This document shows, one piece after another, positions 1-13,000 of a DNA stretch of 64,000 bases. Both the position numbers and the translations under genes were made by a program. The first letter of the stretch is position 1. Each line of letters begins with the position of its first letter. Under the pieces are notes generated by a model. The model was not told the origin of the DNA. It saw only the letters and a program-made list of their open reading frames with translations, and did not search any database. Source of the DNA: Branchinecta lynchi (lineage: Eukaryota > Arthropoda > Branchiopoda > Anostraca > Branchinectidae); NCBI GenBank assembly GCA_023053575.1, contig JAKZAP010000021.1:8618212-8682211 (forward strand), given 5' to 3'.

Positions 1-111
1 TCATCGCATCATTCCATCTTTCATAGCAGAAATACACAACAGACTCAGCGCACATCGTACAACAGAGCGTGAAACTCCTTTTCCAGATTATTCCGCACAC
101 AGCACATGTTT

Positions 112-896
112 TGGTACCATTTACTTGTCTACCCCGCTTTGGCATGTGACGTATTTTCGAGCACTATAAATGAATCATTCGCTCACACTTCGTAGCACCA
201 CCTGTTTTTCGTTAGCAGTTGCGCACTCAGTGCGCAAGGAGCACGAGTCTTAACATACTTCATATGCCTATTCGCTTGAGGGCTGGACGACCTTTTCTAA
301 GCTTAACGAGCTCATTCTGTACGTAGCACGGGTCTTGGCACACTTTCTGTGTTCACACCTTAGAGGGCCGAACTGGTCTCAGTCCGAGTAGATCAACGCG
401 TACGTAACATGGATCTTAGCACACTTAATATGTCTACAGCGACTGAGGGTTCGGGTGGAACTGGTCTAAGCTCGACGGCGTCAGCACTCCCATAGCCCAG
501 CTGTTATCACACTTTATATGTCTACCCCGCTTGAGGGTTGGGGTTGAACTGGTCTCAGCCGAGAAGCTTAGTGCGGATGTAGCACGGGTCTTAGAACAAT
601 TTGTATGTCTACCCGCTTGAGGATTGTGATTCAACTGATCTCAGCCCGTCTAGCTCATTCGTAGTCTTATCACACTTCGTGTCCACCCCGCTTGAAGTTT
701 GGGGTTGGGGTTAGCTAGTCTAAGCTTGAGAAGCTCAGTGCGTACGTAACACGAGTCTTAGCACACTTTGTATGTCTACCCCGCTTGAGGATTGGGGTGA
801 ACTGGTTTAAGCTTGAGGACCTCACGTAGCCCGGGCTTTAGCACACTTTATATGTCTACCCCGCTTGAGGGTTGGGGTGGAACTGGTCTAAGCTCG
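112..896. repeat. Degenerate tandem array (about 85-105 bp unit) overlapping the gene's 3' end
   Basis: About eight diverged copies are visible. Each carries the landmarks TAGCACACTTT, then ATGTCTACCCCGCTTGAGG, then GGAACTGGTCTAAGC, near 215-310, 310-400, 400-495, 495-575, 575-660, 660-740, 740-840 and 840-896, with a half copy near 112-145. The rightmost unit is coding: it holds the stop codon and last codons of the myosin, so the rest would form the 3' untranslated region or downstream flank. No AATAAA was found on the minus strand inside the array. Confidence 0.85.
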
Positions 897-1023
897 AGGA
901 ATTGGAAAGGGACGTCGATCGTTCGGCCTTTGTGCTCCACAATGAGCATCCCGCGCCTTGCGGAGGATCCAAGAACTAAAACGATTTCGCCCTTCTGGAG
1001 TAGAACTTCGGAGTTTCCGTCTT
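848..1023 (-). CDS. MYO16: Myosin exon 15 (last): SH3-like C-terminus and stop
   Basis: The acceptor is TATTTACAG followed by AAGACGG, entered in phase 1 from exon 14, and 57 residues run to TAA at 848-850. The segment from EVLLQKGEIVLVLG through RGMLIVEHKGRTIDV to PFQFLEL has the spacing of SH3 strands from the RT loop to the last strand; the usual first strand (ALYDY) is not obvious. SH3 folds bind proline-rich ligands; what this one binds is unknown. The last 16 or so codons (from LEL to VDI-stop) lie inside the tandem array. A shorter or longer natural 3' end cannot be excluded. Confidence 0.85.
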
Positions 1024-4000
1024 CTGTAAATAATAGATGAGTGAAAAGAGAGTAACGACCAGCGGAGTTAAGTTAAATGAATGAAATGATAATCCTTATA
1101 GTTAGACGGAAACACGCTAGCACTTGCAATGTATAGATCACCTTCGTCCAAGTCGATAGTTCAAACCAGGATTCGGTACGACCATGGGATCACCTAGTGG
1201 CTCAATTCTAAAGTATCCCGATTAGGCCAGCCCAAAATAGATCTTGACCAGAGAATTAATTAAAACAAGAGCTACGAGCTCAGGTGGCCCTTCTTACGAG
1301 TAGGTGGTGTGAGAGAGGTGTCCGGTACCCCTCCCCATCTTGCTCGGATCGGGTCCAGACCCTAAAATATGTAATCTAAGACATAAGATCTCTCTACTTC
1401 CCAAGTTTTCAAACTCGTTTTAACCCCTATGCGAGCATTTCCGAAACTCTCCCTCAACTCCCCCCGCTGTGGCCGAATACGACTCAAGCACATAAACCTA
1501 ACATCACATCTTCCCATCCATCAAGTTTAACTCGCATCGGACCATATCTGCAAATCTCCGGTTCCCGCTTCATCCTCCTCCTACCTTGGTCGGATCCGGT
1601 TCTGACGCTAAACGACAAATCTATGCCGCTTGATACTGTCCAACTTACATCCGATTCGGTCAATCCTTTGGTTTTTGTGCGTGTCACACAGTTTCCAGAC
1701 CTCCCCCCCCCCCCGCTCAGCCATGGCCGTATGGGGTTCAGACACATGCTTTGCGTATATAGGTCATCAGTTCTTATGACCCATAAAGTTTCACTTGAAT
1801 CGGACCATTTGTTCGCAACCTACGGAAGTCAGTAATTTCCGGATTCCCCCTCCCTCAACTCCCCGAAAAATAGTCAGATCCACGAACGGAAGTCTTCCTA
1901 GGGCATTGTGTCGGGACCTTAAGTCTATTTGGCCGGGTCACTAATATGCCTGCCAAGTTTTATCGTCCTTAGCACATCTCGAAGTATTCTATCCCGCGAT
2001 CACCGGAATTCCGGTAAACCCCTTCAACTCCTCCCCGAAGATCCCCGATATGATCTGGTTCTGTCAAGAACATATATAATGCTTATGCGTGTTCTTTCCA
2101 CCAAATTCCATCCCGATCCCTACATCTCTGCGAAACGCTTCGCGTTGACAAGAATTACATTGCCCCCTTCCACCCCAGCCCCCCCCCAAGTATCGGATCC
2201 GGTCCGGACTTGACATGGAAGGTCTGAGACAATATCTTTTTCCACTTGCCAAGTTTCATTGAAATCTGATCGCCCGTTCAAAAGTTATAAATGCCACTAG
2301 TTCCGGATTCCCCATCCCTCCATCCCCCCCCCCTCTGTTCGAATCATGCAAACGACTATTCCCAAGTCGGTCTATTGGAATCCCTCATATTCCTCCGAGT
2401 TTCATCATCCTAGTACATCAGGAAGTACCAAACTCGCTGGATCATCAGAATTCCAACTCCGCTCACAGTGCCCGAATCCGGTCCAGTTATGTCAATGATA
2501 TGTGCTTGTTCTTCCTACCAAGTTCCATCCCGATCCCTCCCCTCTAAGCGATTTCCGGCCCCCTCCCCAACTCCCCCCAAAGTCACCGGATAAGGTTCGG
2601 ATTTGAAGTGGGTCGTCTAAAACACGAGGTCTTTCCAAATATCAAGTTTTATCAAGTTTCATTACGATCCGAATATCCGTTCAAAAGTTATAAATACCTC
2701 AAGATTCCGGACTCCCCCTCCCTCCACTCCCCCCCCACGATGATCGGTTCGGGGAAATTACTATTTCCAAGTTAGTACTTTGATGCGCCTGGCAAGTTTC
2801 GTCGTCCTAACTTATGTGGAAGTGCCCGAACGAGCAAAAACCGGAACGACCGACCGACGGAAGGACAGAATTTGCTATAGCTATATGGCACTTGGCCGAA
2901 GGGAAAGTGCCATAAAAAGTGTAAAGAGGGCAAGTGCAATTGTGCGGCTGTGCTTAATTTAACGTGAATGACGTCGCGAAGTTCGAAACAAGGTCGCAGC
3001 GTGGACAGTAGAACCATAACTAAAGCGGGGTCGCTACTAGCAATCGTAAGCTGTACAGGGAAGTCATCGTAAAGTGTCGTAACCGCCATTTTCAGTGATT
3101 TTTAGTCAATGAAAGAACACCGGGTCCTGATGAGGTCTACGACGGTCTTCCGATTGCCAGGGGAGGAACCTAAGAGTCTAAAAGAAGCTAGCGCGTATTA
3201 CGCCGACAGAACAAAGGGGTTTCGCCGAAAACTTTTACCAGAACATACCTGGGTAGGAATTCTTCATTAGTCTCGTCTGCGGGTAGCCCAGCTTTGTATT
3301 TCCCGCTACCGTGTACCCTCTGGCGGGTGGTACCGGAGGGGGCTTCTCCGCGTCAATCCCGAACATCTGCTGGACGGTCTTCAAATCGAACCGCTCCGTA
3401 TTCGACTGAACGAGGGCCTCAGGAGGCGGAGTGCAGGCAATAGGTTGCGGGCGGGGCCTACTTGGCTGCTGCCTCTGATTGGTTGGTTGAAGCGTGGAGG
3501 ATTTGAATGATTGGCCCCGTATCCGGAGGGCCTCTAGTCGATGCTCGAGCTGTCGGCGCCAGACTTTGCGGCAGATGTAGCCGCGATAGTTAGATTGGAT
3601 CAGCACCGCGGCATGGTAGCGTGTTTCAGTTCGCAATGTCTCCAGCTGCTGCCGCGCAGCTTCACTAAAACGAAGACACAAGGCCATTTTTTAATCGAAC
3701 CTTTAAAGGTTCACTGAAGGCGTTATCTTTTAAATTTCCAGTGACGAGTATACGTTGCTGCATTCCAATTCGAGTTTCCCGGAAGAAGATAACAGGCCCA
3801 CTACATTAACTCTCGCATATTTCTCCACTGTGCTAGCACACTACCTATTATGCGCAGTCTTGAAGAACATCGGCAACAAATTTTGTCTCTGATTGGTTTA
3901 TACAGTCCTCAACTCCGACTGAGAGCGTTCCACCCTACTTACCATAGTTACTACGCGTGACGTCACGAATTAAGGCTTCTTGGCGTCGAGGCTGGGACAC

Positions 4001-7000
4001 ATTTTTCTATTCTCAGTAAAATATGCCAGGGGCTAATCGGACCAATCACATCAAAGAGATTCGTAGTTACCACGCTTACTACGCTCCCAGGCTTAAGCAA
4101 ATTGTTACTATTAGCTACTATTTCTAGAAGGCCAGGGTGCCATTACCTAGTTATTTCACATCTATTAATTTATTCCCGGAAGATGTGGTATTGCCTGCTT
4201 ATGAGACCCGATCGGCTTCGAAAATACGCCAGCCTCTAATCATCACAGAGAGGTCTCGTTTTTCGATAAGGAATATAGTTATTGGAGTTTGGAACAAGTT
4301 TAAAGACCTTTTTGAACAGGACCGATCATTGATCACTTTGAAAAAGAAAATTAAAACTCATCTGTTGGCAGAATATTGATATTAAAATATGATACGCTCA
4401 CGTTTATGTTATCCCGGTAAATCTACAACCTTTAATTATCAACCTTCAATTATTAATTTTGTTTTAGAAAAAGGTAGCGTTGCTTCAGCTTAGGCCACGA
4501 CTTGGTGTTATTATTATTTTTTACTTTATCGTGTGGAGAGTTTGGTATGGCGTGTGAAAGTATACGGAATGGAACGAGTCTTTCTTTCTTTTGTGAGTGT
4601 ATTTACAGAGGAACGACTCATTTATATTATGTTCATATAGTCAGTGTTTAAAATGGGGCCGAGCTAACGAGCTCGTATCCCTGCCGGCCCCCAGTGATCA
4701 AAATATATTGTCACAAAGTATTTTTGAAATAAAAGAACCTGAACCTGAACCTGGCTGGAACTGTCAGCGTAGTAACTTTTCACGAGGCTGGAACGAAAAT
4801 AGTAACTAACAGTTACTATTATTGGGGAGGGTGGAACACGCTCTGAACCAATACAAAACGACACGAGAGGCGGGGCTTAGTTGTGAAAAGACTCTCCACA
4901 GGAAGACTGGATTTTGCTAGAGAGCACAAGCATACAACGGCGAAAGGAAAATTGAAAATAGGCGGACTGGCGATTGCACTCGTTATTGGGAAGGAAAATA
5001 ACGGAATATCATCAGGATTTAGTTCTACCTTAAAGGTACAGTATATACGGCTGAAACACGAAAATCTGGTTACGATTTACTTTCTCGCATCAACAGGTTT
5101 GAAAACCCGATGAAACCACGTTTCCCCATTGCTCCGCTTTCCAGAACAGCGACTTCTTATTTAAATGAAACACCTCTCAAAAGCATCAAATTGGTAGGTT
5201 GCTAGTTCTTGGACTCTTCTGAACTTGCTGTGCAGCCTTGTCAAAAATACCATTGCTGCCCAACTGAAATTAGCGATTTTCTTCTTAGCGCTTGTCGACT
5301 CTATCCAGCCTTCCTGCTCTCCGACGCGGCGGCTGGGCGCAGAACGCTTGAAAACTGAACGCGCCGTGGTTAAAAAGTTTGACAACTAAGCAAAGAAAAG
5401 AAGTTAAAAAACAGAAGATTCTCATAAAGTGAAAGAGTTGTCAGCGGACATTGAAGATTCTGGCAAACTTTGCGTTCTATGACTGACAAAACTCGGCACA
5501 GCCGAAAGAGCACTACAATTCGGAGGCACAAAATGAAACAATGGAGGAAGGTGGGGATTTAGAAGCTTATAATTCCAGAAGGGAGCTAGGTATATTATAA
5601 AAGGCAGAACAAGCAAGAGGGGTACTTCAACAGATTCGGAAAAAAACCGTTCGAAACCGTTTCAGAAAAAAACAGTTTTTTATATTTACGTAATTGTTTG
5701 TGAAATGGCTTAACTTTTCGATTTTACGTTTTCTCTTTAGTTTTGAAGACAAGTAAATAATAACAACAATACCACTTGCGAGGAAATTGATAAAGTTTAC
5801 CTAAGGAATATATGTCGCTTCCCTAGCGCCCACGAGGTTGTAGCATGGCCAAGGGACGGCAGAGCTGGCATTGCCGATTTGAAACCATCCAAGATTAGCT
5901 GGCAATCGTCCAATGCGGAATCTTCCGATCGCTTGAGCCGCTTGAAGGGTGCTAGAAGCCGGTACCGAGCGTTGAAAGCCTTGAACCGCATCCGGTGAGG
6001 GAAACCTAAGAGAGGATATTATCTAATAATCACAACTCAGTGCACTGTAAAAAGTTTCTCCGATTAAGGATGCAGTATTTGCTACTGGGATTAATCTTAT
6101 CTCTTTTGGAATAAGATTAATCCGAATTAGGTGTAATCGTATCTCAATAAAGATAAGATTAATCCCAGTAGCAAATATTGCAAGATTTTTACAGTGTAAT
6201 GGAACAAACTACTGTAGTTGCTATCACCCCGATGACAAATTTGTAGCCTGTGTAGTTGTATGGTAGCTGTACGAAAAAGTTGCAGGTATTGACATGCACT
6301 AGTACAGAATACTTTAATTTAATGTGCCTCACACTGGGCTAATCTTAAGCAGCAATATTCAGTAGCATCCCGCCTTGCTCCAGTAGCATCCAGTCTTGCT
6401 ATAATAGCATGTAGTAGCTTTAGTTGGTAATGCATGCTACTTTTTCGTACAACTTCATACTACTATTTTAAAATAATTTTTCATCGGGACTGGCCCAGTA
6501 TGAATCATCGTCTCGATCTGGTGAATCAACATGGATGGTACCTCACAAGGCAAGCTTCCGAACATAATTGATACCTCTCTGGGACCTCCAGTACCTTAAA
6601 ATTTTGTGCTGGATATATGTAGTAATGGAATGGAAAAGATGGAATGAATCCGAATTCTGGTGGATATATGTAGTAGTGAAATGGGTCGTGAATACATGCC
6701 AACAGTTTCAAAGAAGCGGGTTTTTATCAACCGCAGGACGAGGACAATTCCCGATCCTAGGCGACGTTCCATCATCTGCTCCCCCAACCAAACGAAGAGG
6801 GTGGAGAGATAGAGAGAGGGTAACGTCCTAGCTTACGTGAAAGTGCCGAGTTGGCAAACCGGGACTGACTGACAGATATGACGATCGCTATATGGCGCTT
6901 ACCTGTCTCGAGCACATGGATTGCAGGAAGCTGCGGACTGAGCCAAAGCCGAAACGAATTGGCGGAAAAATCGCGCTACACTGCTGTCCCGAAGCCATAA

Positions 7001-10000
7001 CCCGACAGAAGAAGAAGAAGACCATACTTATTTTCCAAAAAGATAAATGGGTCTTCCACTGGCAATCGTAAAGTCTTCGTGACCCGTACTCGTTCAGACT
7101 CTGCGTGGTTTCATTGGCTGAAAATCGCCAAAATAACCACTTACCCGTTAAAGACGTATTCTCGCCGTTTCCCGAGGTCTCCTCTTGAGGAGTCACCGCG
7201 TTTTCGTTTGTCCCAGGGACTCCATCCCCGTATTCTCGCAACTTCCCACGGATGGTGAATGCTCCGATTATCATTACATTAATAAAAAAAATAACTCCAT
7301 TTCAGATTCGGCGGGGACGCGATTTTGGGAGTTGCTGGTGCTGTTAGTTTTTGAAAAACAGATGTTAGGGATGGTTATTAAGAATTTCTGAGATCAATTG
7401 AGTTTAGTTATGGAATAAAAAAAAAGGCATCTATTTCATTGTCGCTATGATTTTTTGTTTTAAATTAATAAAAAAAATGAAACTAAGTAAAAACAATGAG
7501 AATAATCAAAAGTGAAATCTTCATCCAATCTCGCCGTTCCATTCGATTCCTCGAGAAGTAGGCCTGCCGCCTACCGAGGGAAAAGCGAGACTACGCCTTA
7601 AGATGGTTTCTGACAGCTTACGATTGCCAGTGGAAGACGCGAAAGAGTGACATAATGAAAGCGCGGGAAATACGAAGAGCTAGAACTGAAAATCTGTGGG
7701 AGCGGAAAACGCGCCTACCTGAGGACATTAAGCTGACGGTCTCGAGCACCTGAAGCGCTCGAATCTGCGGGGCGACTGTTCGACTGTCGAACTCAACCGT
7801 TTCTTTGGCATTGGCGCGGATACAACGAACGAAATGCGGTTTGGCGTGAACCAGTGTTCTGAGCAAGTTGTCCAGGCGCGTGTGAAAGTCTTGAGTGAGT
7901 GTAGAGACAGGCTCATCGCCGTTGACCCTAGAAGAAGAAGATTATAAAAAGGAATGTTTATATTTCCCGCTCAAAAGATAGGTATACCACACTGTCAGAC
8001 GTTTCATAACAGACAGATGTTGTCTATTGTGTTTGAAAATGGTATGCATAACAAGTGTTGCCACCAGGAAGAGCCGAAACATCGCCAAACAGTATCTGAT
8101 GAATTTTCCGACATTAAGACGACAAACAAAAAAGTCATTAGATGCTTTTTTGGCTCTTCCTGGCAATGCTTGTTCTGCATAGAACGTACAACCTTTTCCA
8201 AAAGAACATATTCTCCCTTACATGTTCGTCTGGGCATTGAAGATTCTAGTTTTTTTTAATAAACCCTTCAGTCATTAACATCCCAGGTGTTGTCGGTTAC
8301 GCGCTGTCTGTTGAAACCACGCATCCTTCTGTTGTCTGTTATGAAACTTCTGATAGTGGAAAAGGGGAGTAAGCGAAAGACGAAGAGAAAATAAACAGGA
8401 TTCGGTCAACTGATTTACATAAATCTGAAACGATATTTCGACATCTGAAGGCAATAATATGGCAAAAAAGGTAAAAAGGTAAAGGTATCAGCACTCGCCT
8501 TGACAGGCCAAGCTGGCGGTGCTGATCTCCGTCTCTCGGCCCTCAGCCAGGAAGTGCAATGGGGGGTTGGGGGCCAACCATCCTGTGCTTTCACACACCC
8601 TTCCTATCACCTTCCCCGGATTTCTCCAGGTACCCATTTGAAGCTGGGTAATATGGCACACATAATATAATATATGTACTTCTATGGTTGTTTGGCTCGG
8701 CGGTTTTTGTATGCTTTATTGATGCGCGTAAAGCATTTGATCGGGTTAATCACAAAAAACTGTTGCTGGAGTTGCTTAAAAGAGGTGTTCCCGCTCCGTA
8801 TGTTTTGTTACTTGAAGTGTGGTTTCGACGACAAACGTTTGAAGTTAAGTGGGGTATTTATCGTAGTAGCCCGTTTCGTGTACAGAATGGTGTCAGGCAG
8901 GGAGGTATTTTATCCCCTTTTCTGTATAATATTTATGTTGATGATTTAAATAGTCGGCTTTGCGCCATGTCAGTTGGTTGTTTCATTAGTAATAAGTGCT
9001 TTAATAATTTGAGTTATGCGGATGATCTTGTCCTCATGGCTCCGAGTATTAATGCTTTGAACCTCCTACTTCGAGTATGTGAGAAATTTGCACTGGAGAG
9101 AGATATTGTTTTTAACACAGAAAAAACGGAATGCATGGCATTTATACCACCAGAGTTGAAAATCAAAATAGTCCCTCCTGTGTTGCTGTGTTCGTCACGG
9201 CTGAAATTTGTTGCAGAGTTTAAATACCTTGGATTCTGGTTTACGCCTGATCTGCGGGATCTTGCTCATTTGCGTCATTTAACTAGAAGTCTGTGTGTGC
9301 GAGGAAATGTAGTTGCTAGAAAATTTCAGTTTTGTTCTGCGATTATCCGTGATAGGCTGTTCGGTACTTTTTGTTTTCAGTTTTACTGTCTTGCTCTGTG
9401 TACTAACTTCACTGCTGGTGCGATAAATGTGACCCGCGTCACTTACAATAACTGCTACAGAAAACTTCACCGACTCCCACACCGGTGTAGCGCTTCGGGG
9501 ATGTTCGCCAATAATCGTATGCCTTCGTTTTACGAACTAAAACGTAAAGCAGTTTCATCGCTAAAAATCCGCCTTTTGAGATCAGATAACAACCTGATCC
9601 AAATTCTTACCGCTCCAATTTTTCAACTTTCACTGCCTTTGTGGAAAAAATGGAGCGATGAACTTGTGGTTCGTTGATTCTTTTTGATACATATGTGGTT
9701 ATGTGTGATATTTAGGCTAGAATGTGTGCTTTTTTCCTCTGTGTATATGGCTACGGCTGAATTAAATAAATAAATAAATTGCAGCATCTCCACAGAGAAC
9801 AGGTCACAAGAAGAACAGAAGATTGAAATATTTAAGACACATGAAACTCGACATTCTTTTCTGGCCGATGAACGAAAATTGTATATTGTATTTGCTGTGT
9901 TTTATGTAATTTTTTATTTTATTTTACATACTCCGCTTTTCAAAATGGCGGGTCAGAAATAAATAACGTACTTACTAGATAACGAAGAAATGCGAATGAA

Positions 10001-13000
10001 CGTACTGCGGAGAACTAAAAATCTTGCTCAAATACCCTTGGTCCGTCCTCGGTAAGACTGTTCCAGGGTGCAACGATTTTGTTTGCAAAACTCCACTTGT
10101 ACACGATTAAACTGACGGTACATCATCTATACAACGATTATTATGGTCCGCAATAGATAAGTGTTACCTAGTGCCTAGTGGGCACTCGGCCTTTAGGAAT
10201 GTAGGATATATTATATAGGCCTATGGGCCATATACGATATACCTAGTGGAAGGTCTAACCCCTGTCCCACAGTTCGCCCCTACCCTTTTTTCAGAGTTTG
10301 AGGAACAGTGGAAAACAAGCATGCTTGAAGTTAACGATAAAAAATAACAAGACCAAAGGTTTCGATGGGATCCCACAAATTCAGTATCTGCTCCAGACAA
10401 CTGGGTCTTGTCTTAGCCAGATCCAGTCATCGCCAGACTCCTTGAACATTTTTACAATTAAAATTCAGAAACAGATTAAGGCCAAATAGCTAGTCATCTG
10501 AGAAAACCAAGTTCAGATATGGATTCAGCATGTGTGTTTACCCCTATAAGTCATATCTGTTTTGACGAGAACTTCCTGCCTCTTCTGCCAATTTCCTGGT
10601 TTCGGCTCCAGAACTACTGGTCCGGCCAAAAAAGAAAGCTCAAAACGAACTCAGGGTATCTTCTTTCCCCAATAATGAACATCTAATCAACTGCAAATAA
10701 AAATTTAACTTATAACAAATTTTCCGACTCCAGCTGGATTCCGGCCGAAGTAAATTTCCGGGTAAAATATGATTGTCAAACACGGATTCAGCATCTCTTC
10801 TTACCCTTAAATCGGTTATCTAATCAACTAGAAATAAAACTGAAGCTTGTAACAATTTTCCGGTTTTGGCCGGGTTCGGGTTCAAGTGTTCAGCAACTCT
10901 TCTTGCCCTAAATCGAACATCTAATCAACTCCAAATAAAACTTTTAATTTTAGTTTCCGGTTTGGGTCGGATTCCGGGCGAGCTACTTGTCCGTCGAGAA
11001 AATGATTTTCACCATCGTCCTCAGCATGTCTTCCTACCCCTAAACCGAACATTTAATCAACTTCAAATAAAACTTTTACTTTTAACAAACTTTCCAGTTT
11101 TGGCCGGATTCCGGGCGAACTACTTGTCCGATGACAAAATGGTTTTCATCATCGTTTTCAGCATGTCTTCTTACATCATAATCGACTATCAAATTAGCTG
11201 TTTCAAAGTATTTTGTTTGCTCCTTAATTTAAACCCCCTCCCTCACCCCTAAATGTAGGGCTACAAAGCCCATCTACGAACTTGACTGGTCCGACGACCC
11301 AACGAATCCGCACACCAAGTTTCATCAAAATATCTCATTCCCTTCGAGAGTTATCGTGCTTACAGACGGACAGACGGACGGACGGACAGACGGACAACTC
11401 ACAGGTATCCCTCCACTTACGTTTTGGGATCCCAAAAAGTACTCCGATTCAACATGCTTAAACGCAAAATCGTCATGCCTGTATCGCCGTTCCAATTGCA
11501 AGAAGTGCTACTATTTTTGAGTAACTTTCACCAGCGACTGCTCATTCAAGGATCAGGTTGAAAGCGTAAAGCGAAGTGACATTGCTCACTGCTGACCTTA
11601 GTGTCAATGCGTAGAATTGGTTTTACAATTCCTGAACTTCGCCTCGCATACTTTACCCACGTGCGCCCGCTATTGGAATACTGCTGCCCGGTATGGTGAC
11701 CCCAAGTACATACCAAGGACGTATCCAGGGGGGGGGGGGGGTTGACCCCCCCCCCCCCCCCCCGAAACATACAAAAATAACGATACTACTAGTTACTATT
11801 CCAACAAGGTTGGAACGGTCAGCGTAGTAACTTTCCGTGAGGATGGAACGGATATAGTAACTAATAGTAACTATTGTTAGAAGGGTGGAACACGCTAATT
11901 GTGTCTTTCAGTTCACTAATTATAGATAGAAAAGATGTGTTAAAAAATATTTAAGCTTAAAATTTTTAATTAGACATAGACTGTATAAGTAAATAGGGAG
12001 AATGCGACAAAATGAGGGAGGGTACTTACAGTTCAGTATGAGCAGTGGGAGATATTCTGAAGCGAATTCCTCTCGGAGTTTCGCTATACAAAGTTTTCAG
12101 TTCGCTCGCGAAGAGATGAGTTGCGAAACCGAAGTGACAATGGCTCTTGTGAAACACGGAGACCAAGTCGTCAGGTAAGATGTCACGATTTGTGTCTGCA
12201 AGAGGGAGGCTGTAGTTGTTTTTGCAGATACCACGGTACCTAGATCTCAGTTTTGCCATTTTTGTAGTTACCATGGTTCCTGATACTGAGCATGTTCCAT
12301 CTGAATATCTGAATCTGAATCCTTCTAACAATAGTAAATATAGGCGTCGCTCGCGGTTCCCCCCGGACTCCACTTGAGGAGTCCCCGCGTTTTTGTTTGT
12401 CCCGGGGACTCACTAACCCCCTTCTCGCGAGTCCCTACAGACGGGGAATGCTCCGATTATCATTACCATCACCTAAAAGAAGTCGCTTTCAGATTCGGAG
12501 ATGAATCAGTTTCTGCTGGTGTTGGTGCAAAGTAAAATCAATTAAAAACAAACAGACTAAACAAAACCAAAAATAAAGTGGATCTAGACATATTTTTTTC
12601 CGAAAAAAATCCATTTTGGAAGTAACTAACTCCCTCTATTCTCGCCGTTCCCATGGATTCCACGAGAAGTCTTCGGGGAACGGCGAGAATACGCCTTATT
12701 AGTTACTATTTTCGCCAACCTCGTGAAAAGTTACTACGCTGAGCGTTCTAACCTTCTCGAAATAGTAACTAACAGTGAATATTTGCTTACCAAGCTCGGG
12801 AGCCTAGTAAGCGTGGTAACTACAAATCTCTGACATGTTTTCCAAAAAGCCTGTGGGGCCATGGCAGGAAAACAGAATAAACACAAAATAACACTCAGCA
12901 AATAACGCTTCCCACTAATCTGGCACTAACCTCTATATTCGCGGCAAAAGGCGTATTCTCCCCTCGAGGGGAACGGCGAGGACAGATGGAGTCAATCCGC

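Larger units (their letters stand above)
3923..4843 (-). mobile_element. MITE-2 copy split by a LINE remnant
   Basis: The termini are GAGCGTTCCACCCT on the left and AGGGTGGAACACGCTC on the right, the MITE-2 inverted ends. The flanking trinucleotide TGA is present on both sides (3-bp TSD). Internal landmarks (GTAGTAAGCGTGGTAACTAC, GTCAGCGTAGTAACTT) match the complete copies at 23.8 and 30.5 kb. It is interrupted from about 4132 to 4753. Confidence 0.85.

Noticed and set aside
3235..3687. An open frame starting at an in-frame Met, as a stand-alone small IQ protein
   Set aside because: The Met lies in the intron. The acceptor at 3664/3665 and donor at 3248/3249 show it is myosin exon 14.
9279..9482. 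Reverse-strand open frame within the LINE
   Set aside because: Shadow of the reverse-transcriptase frame.
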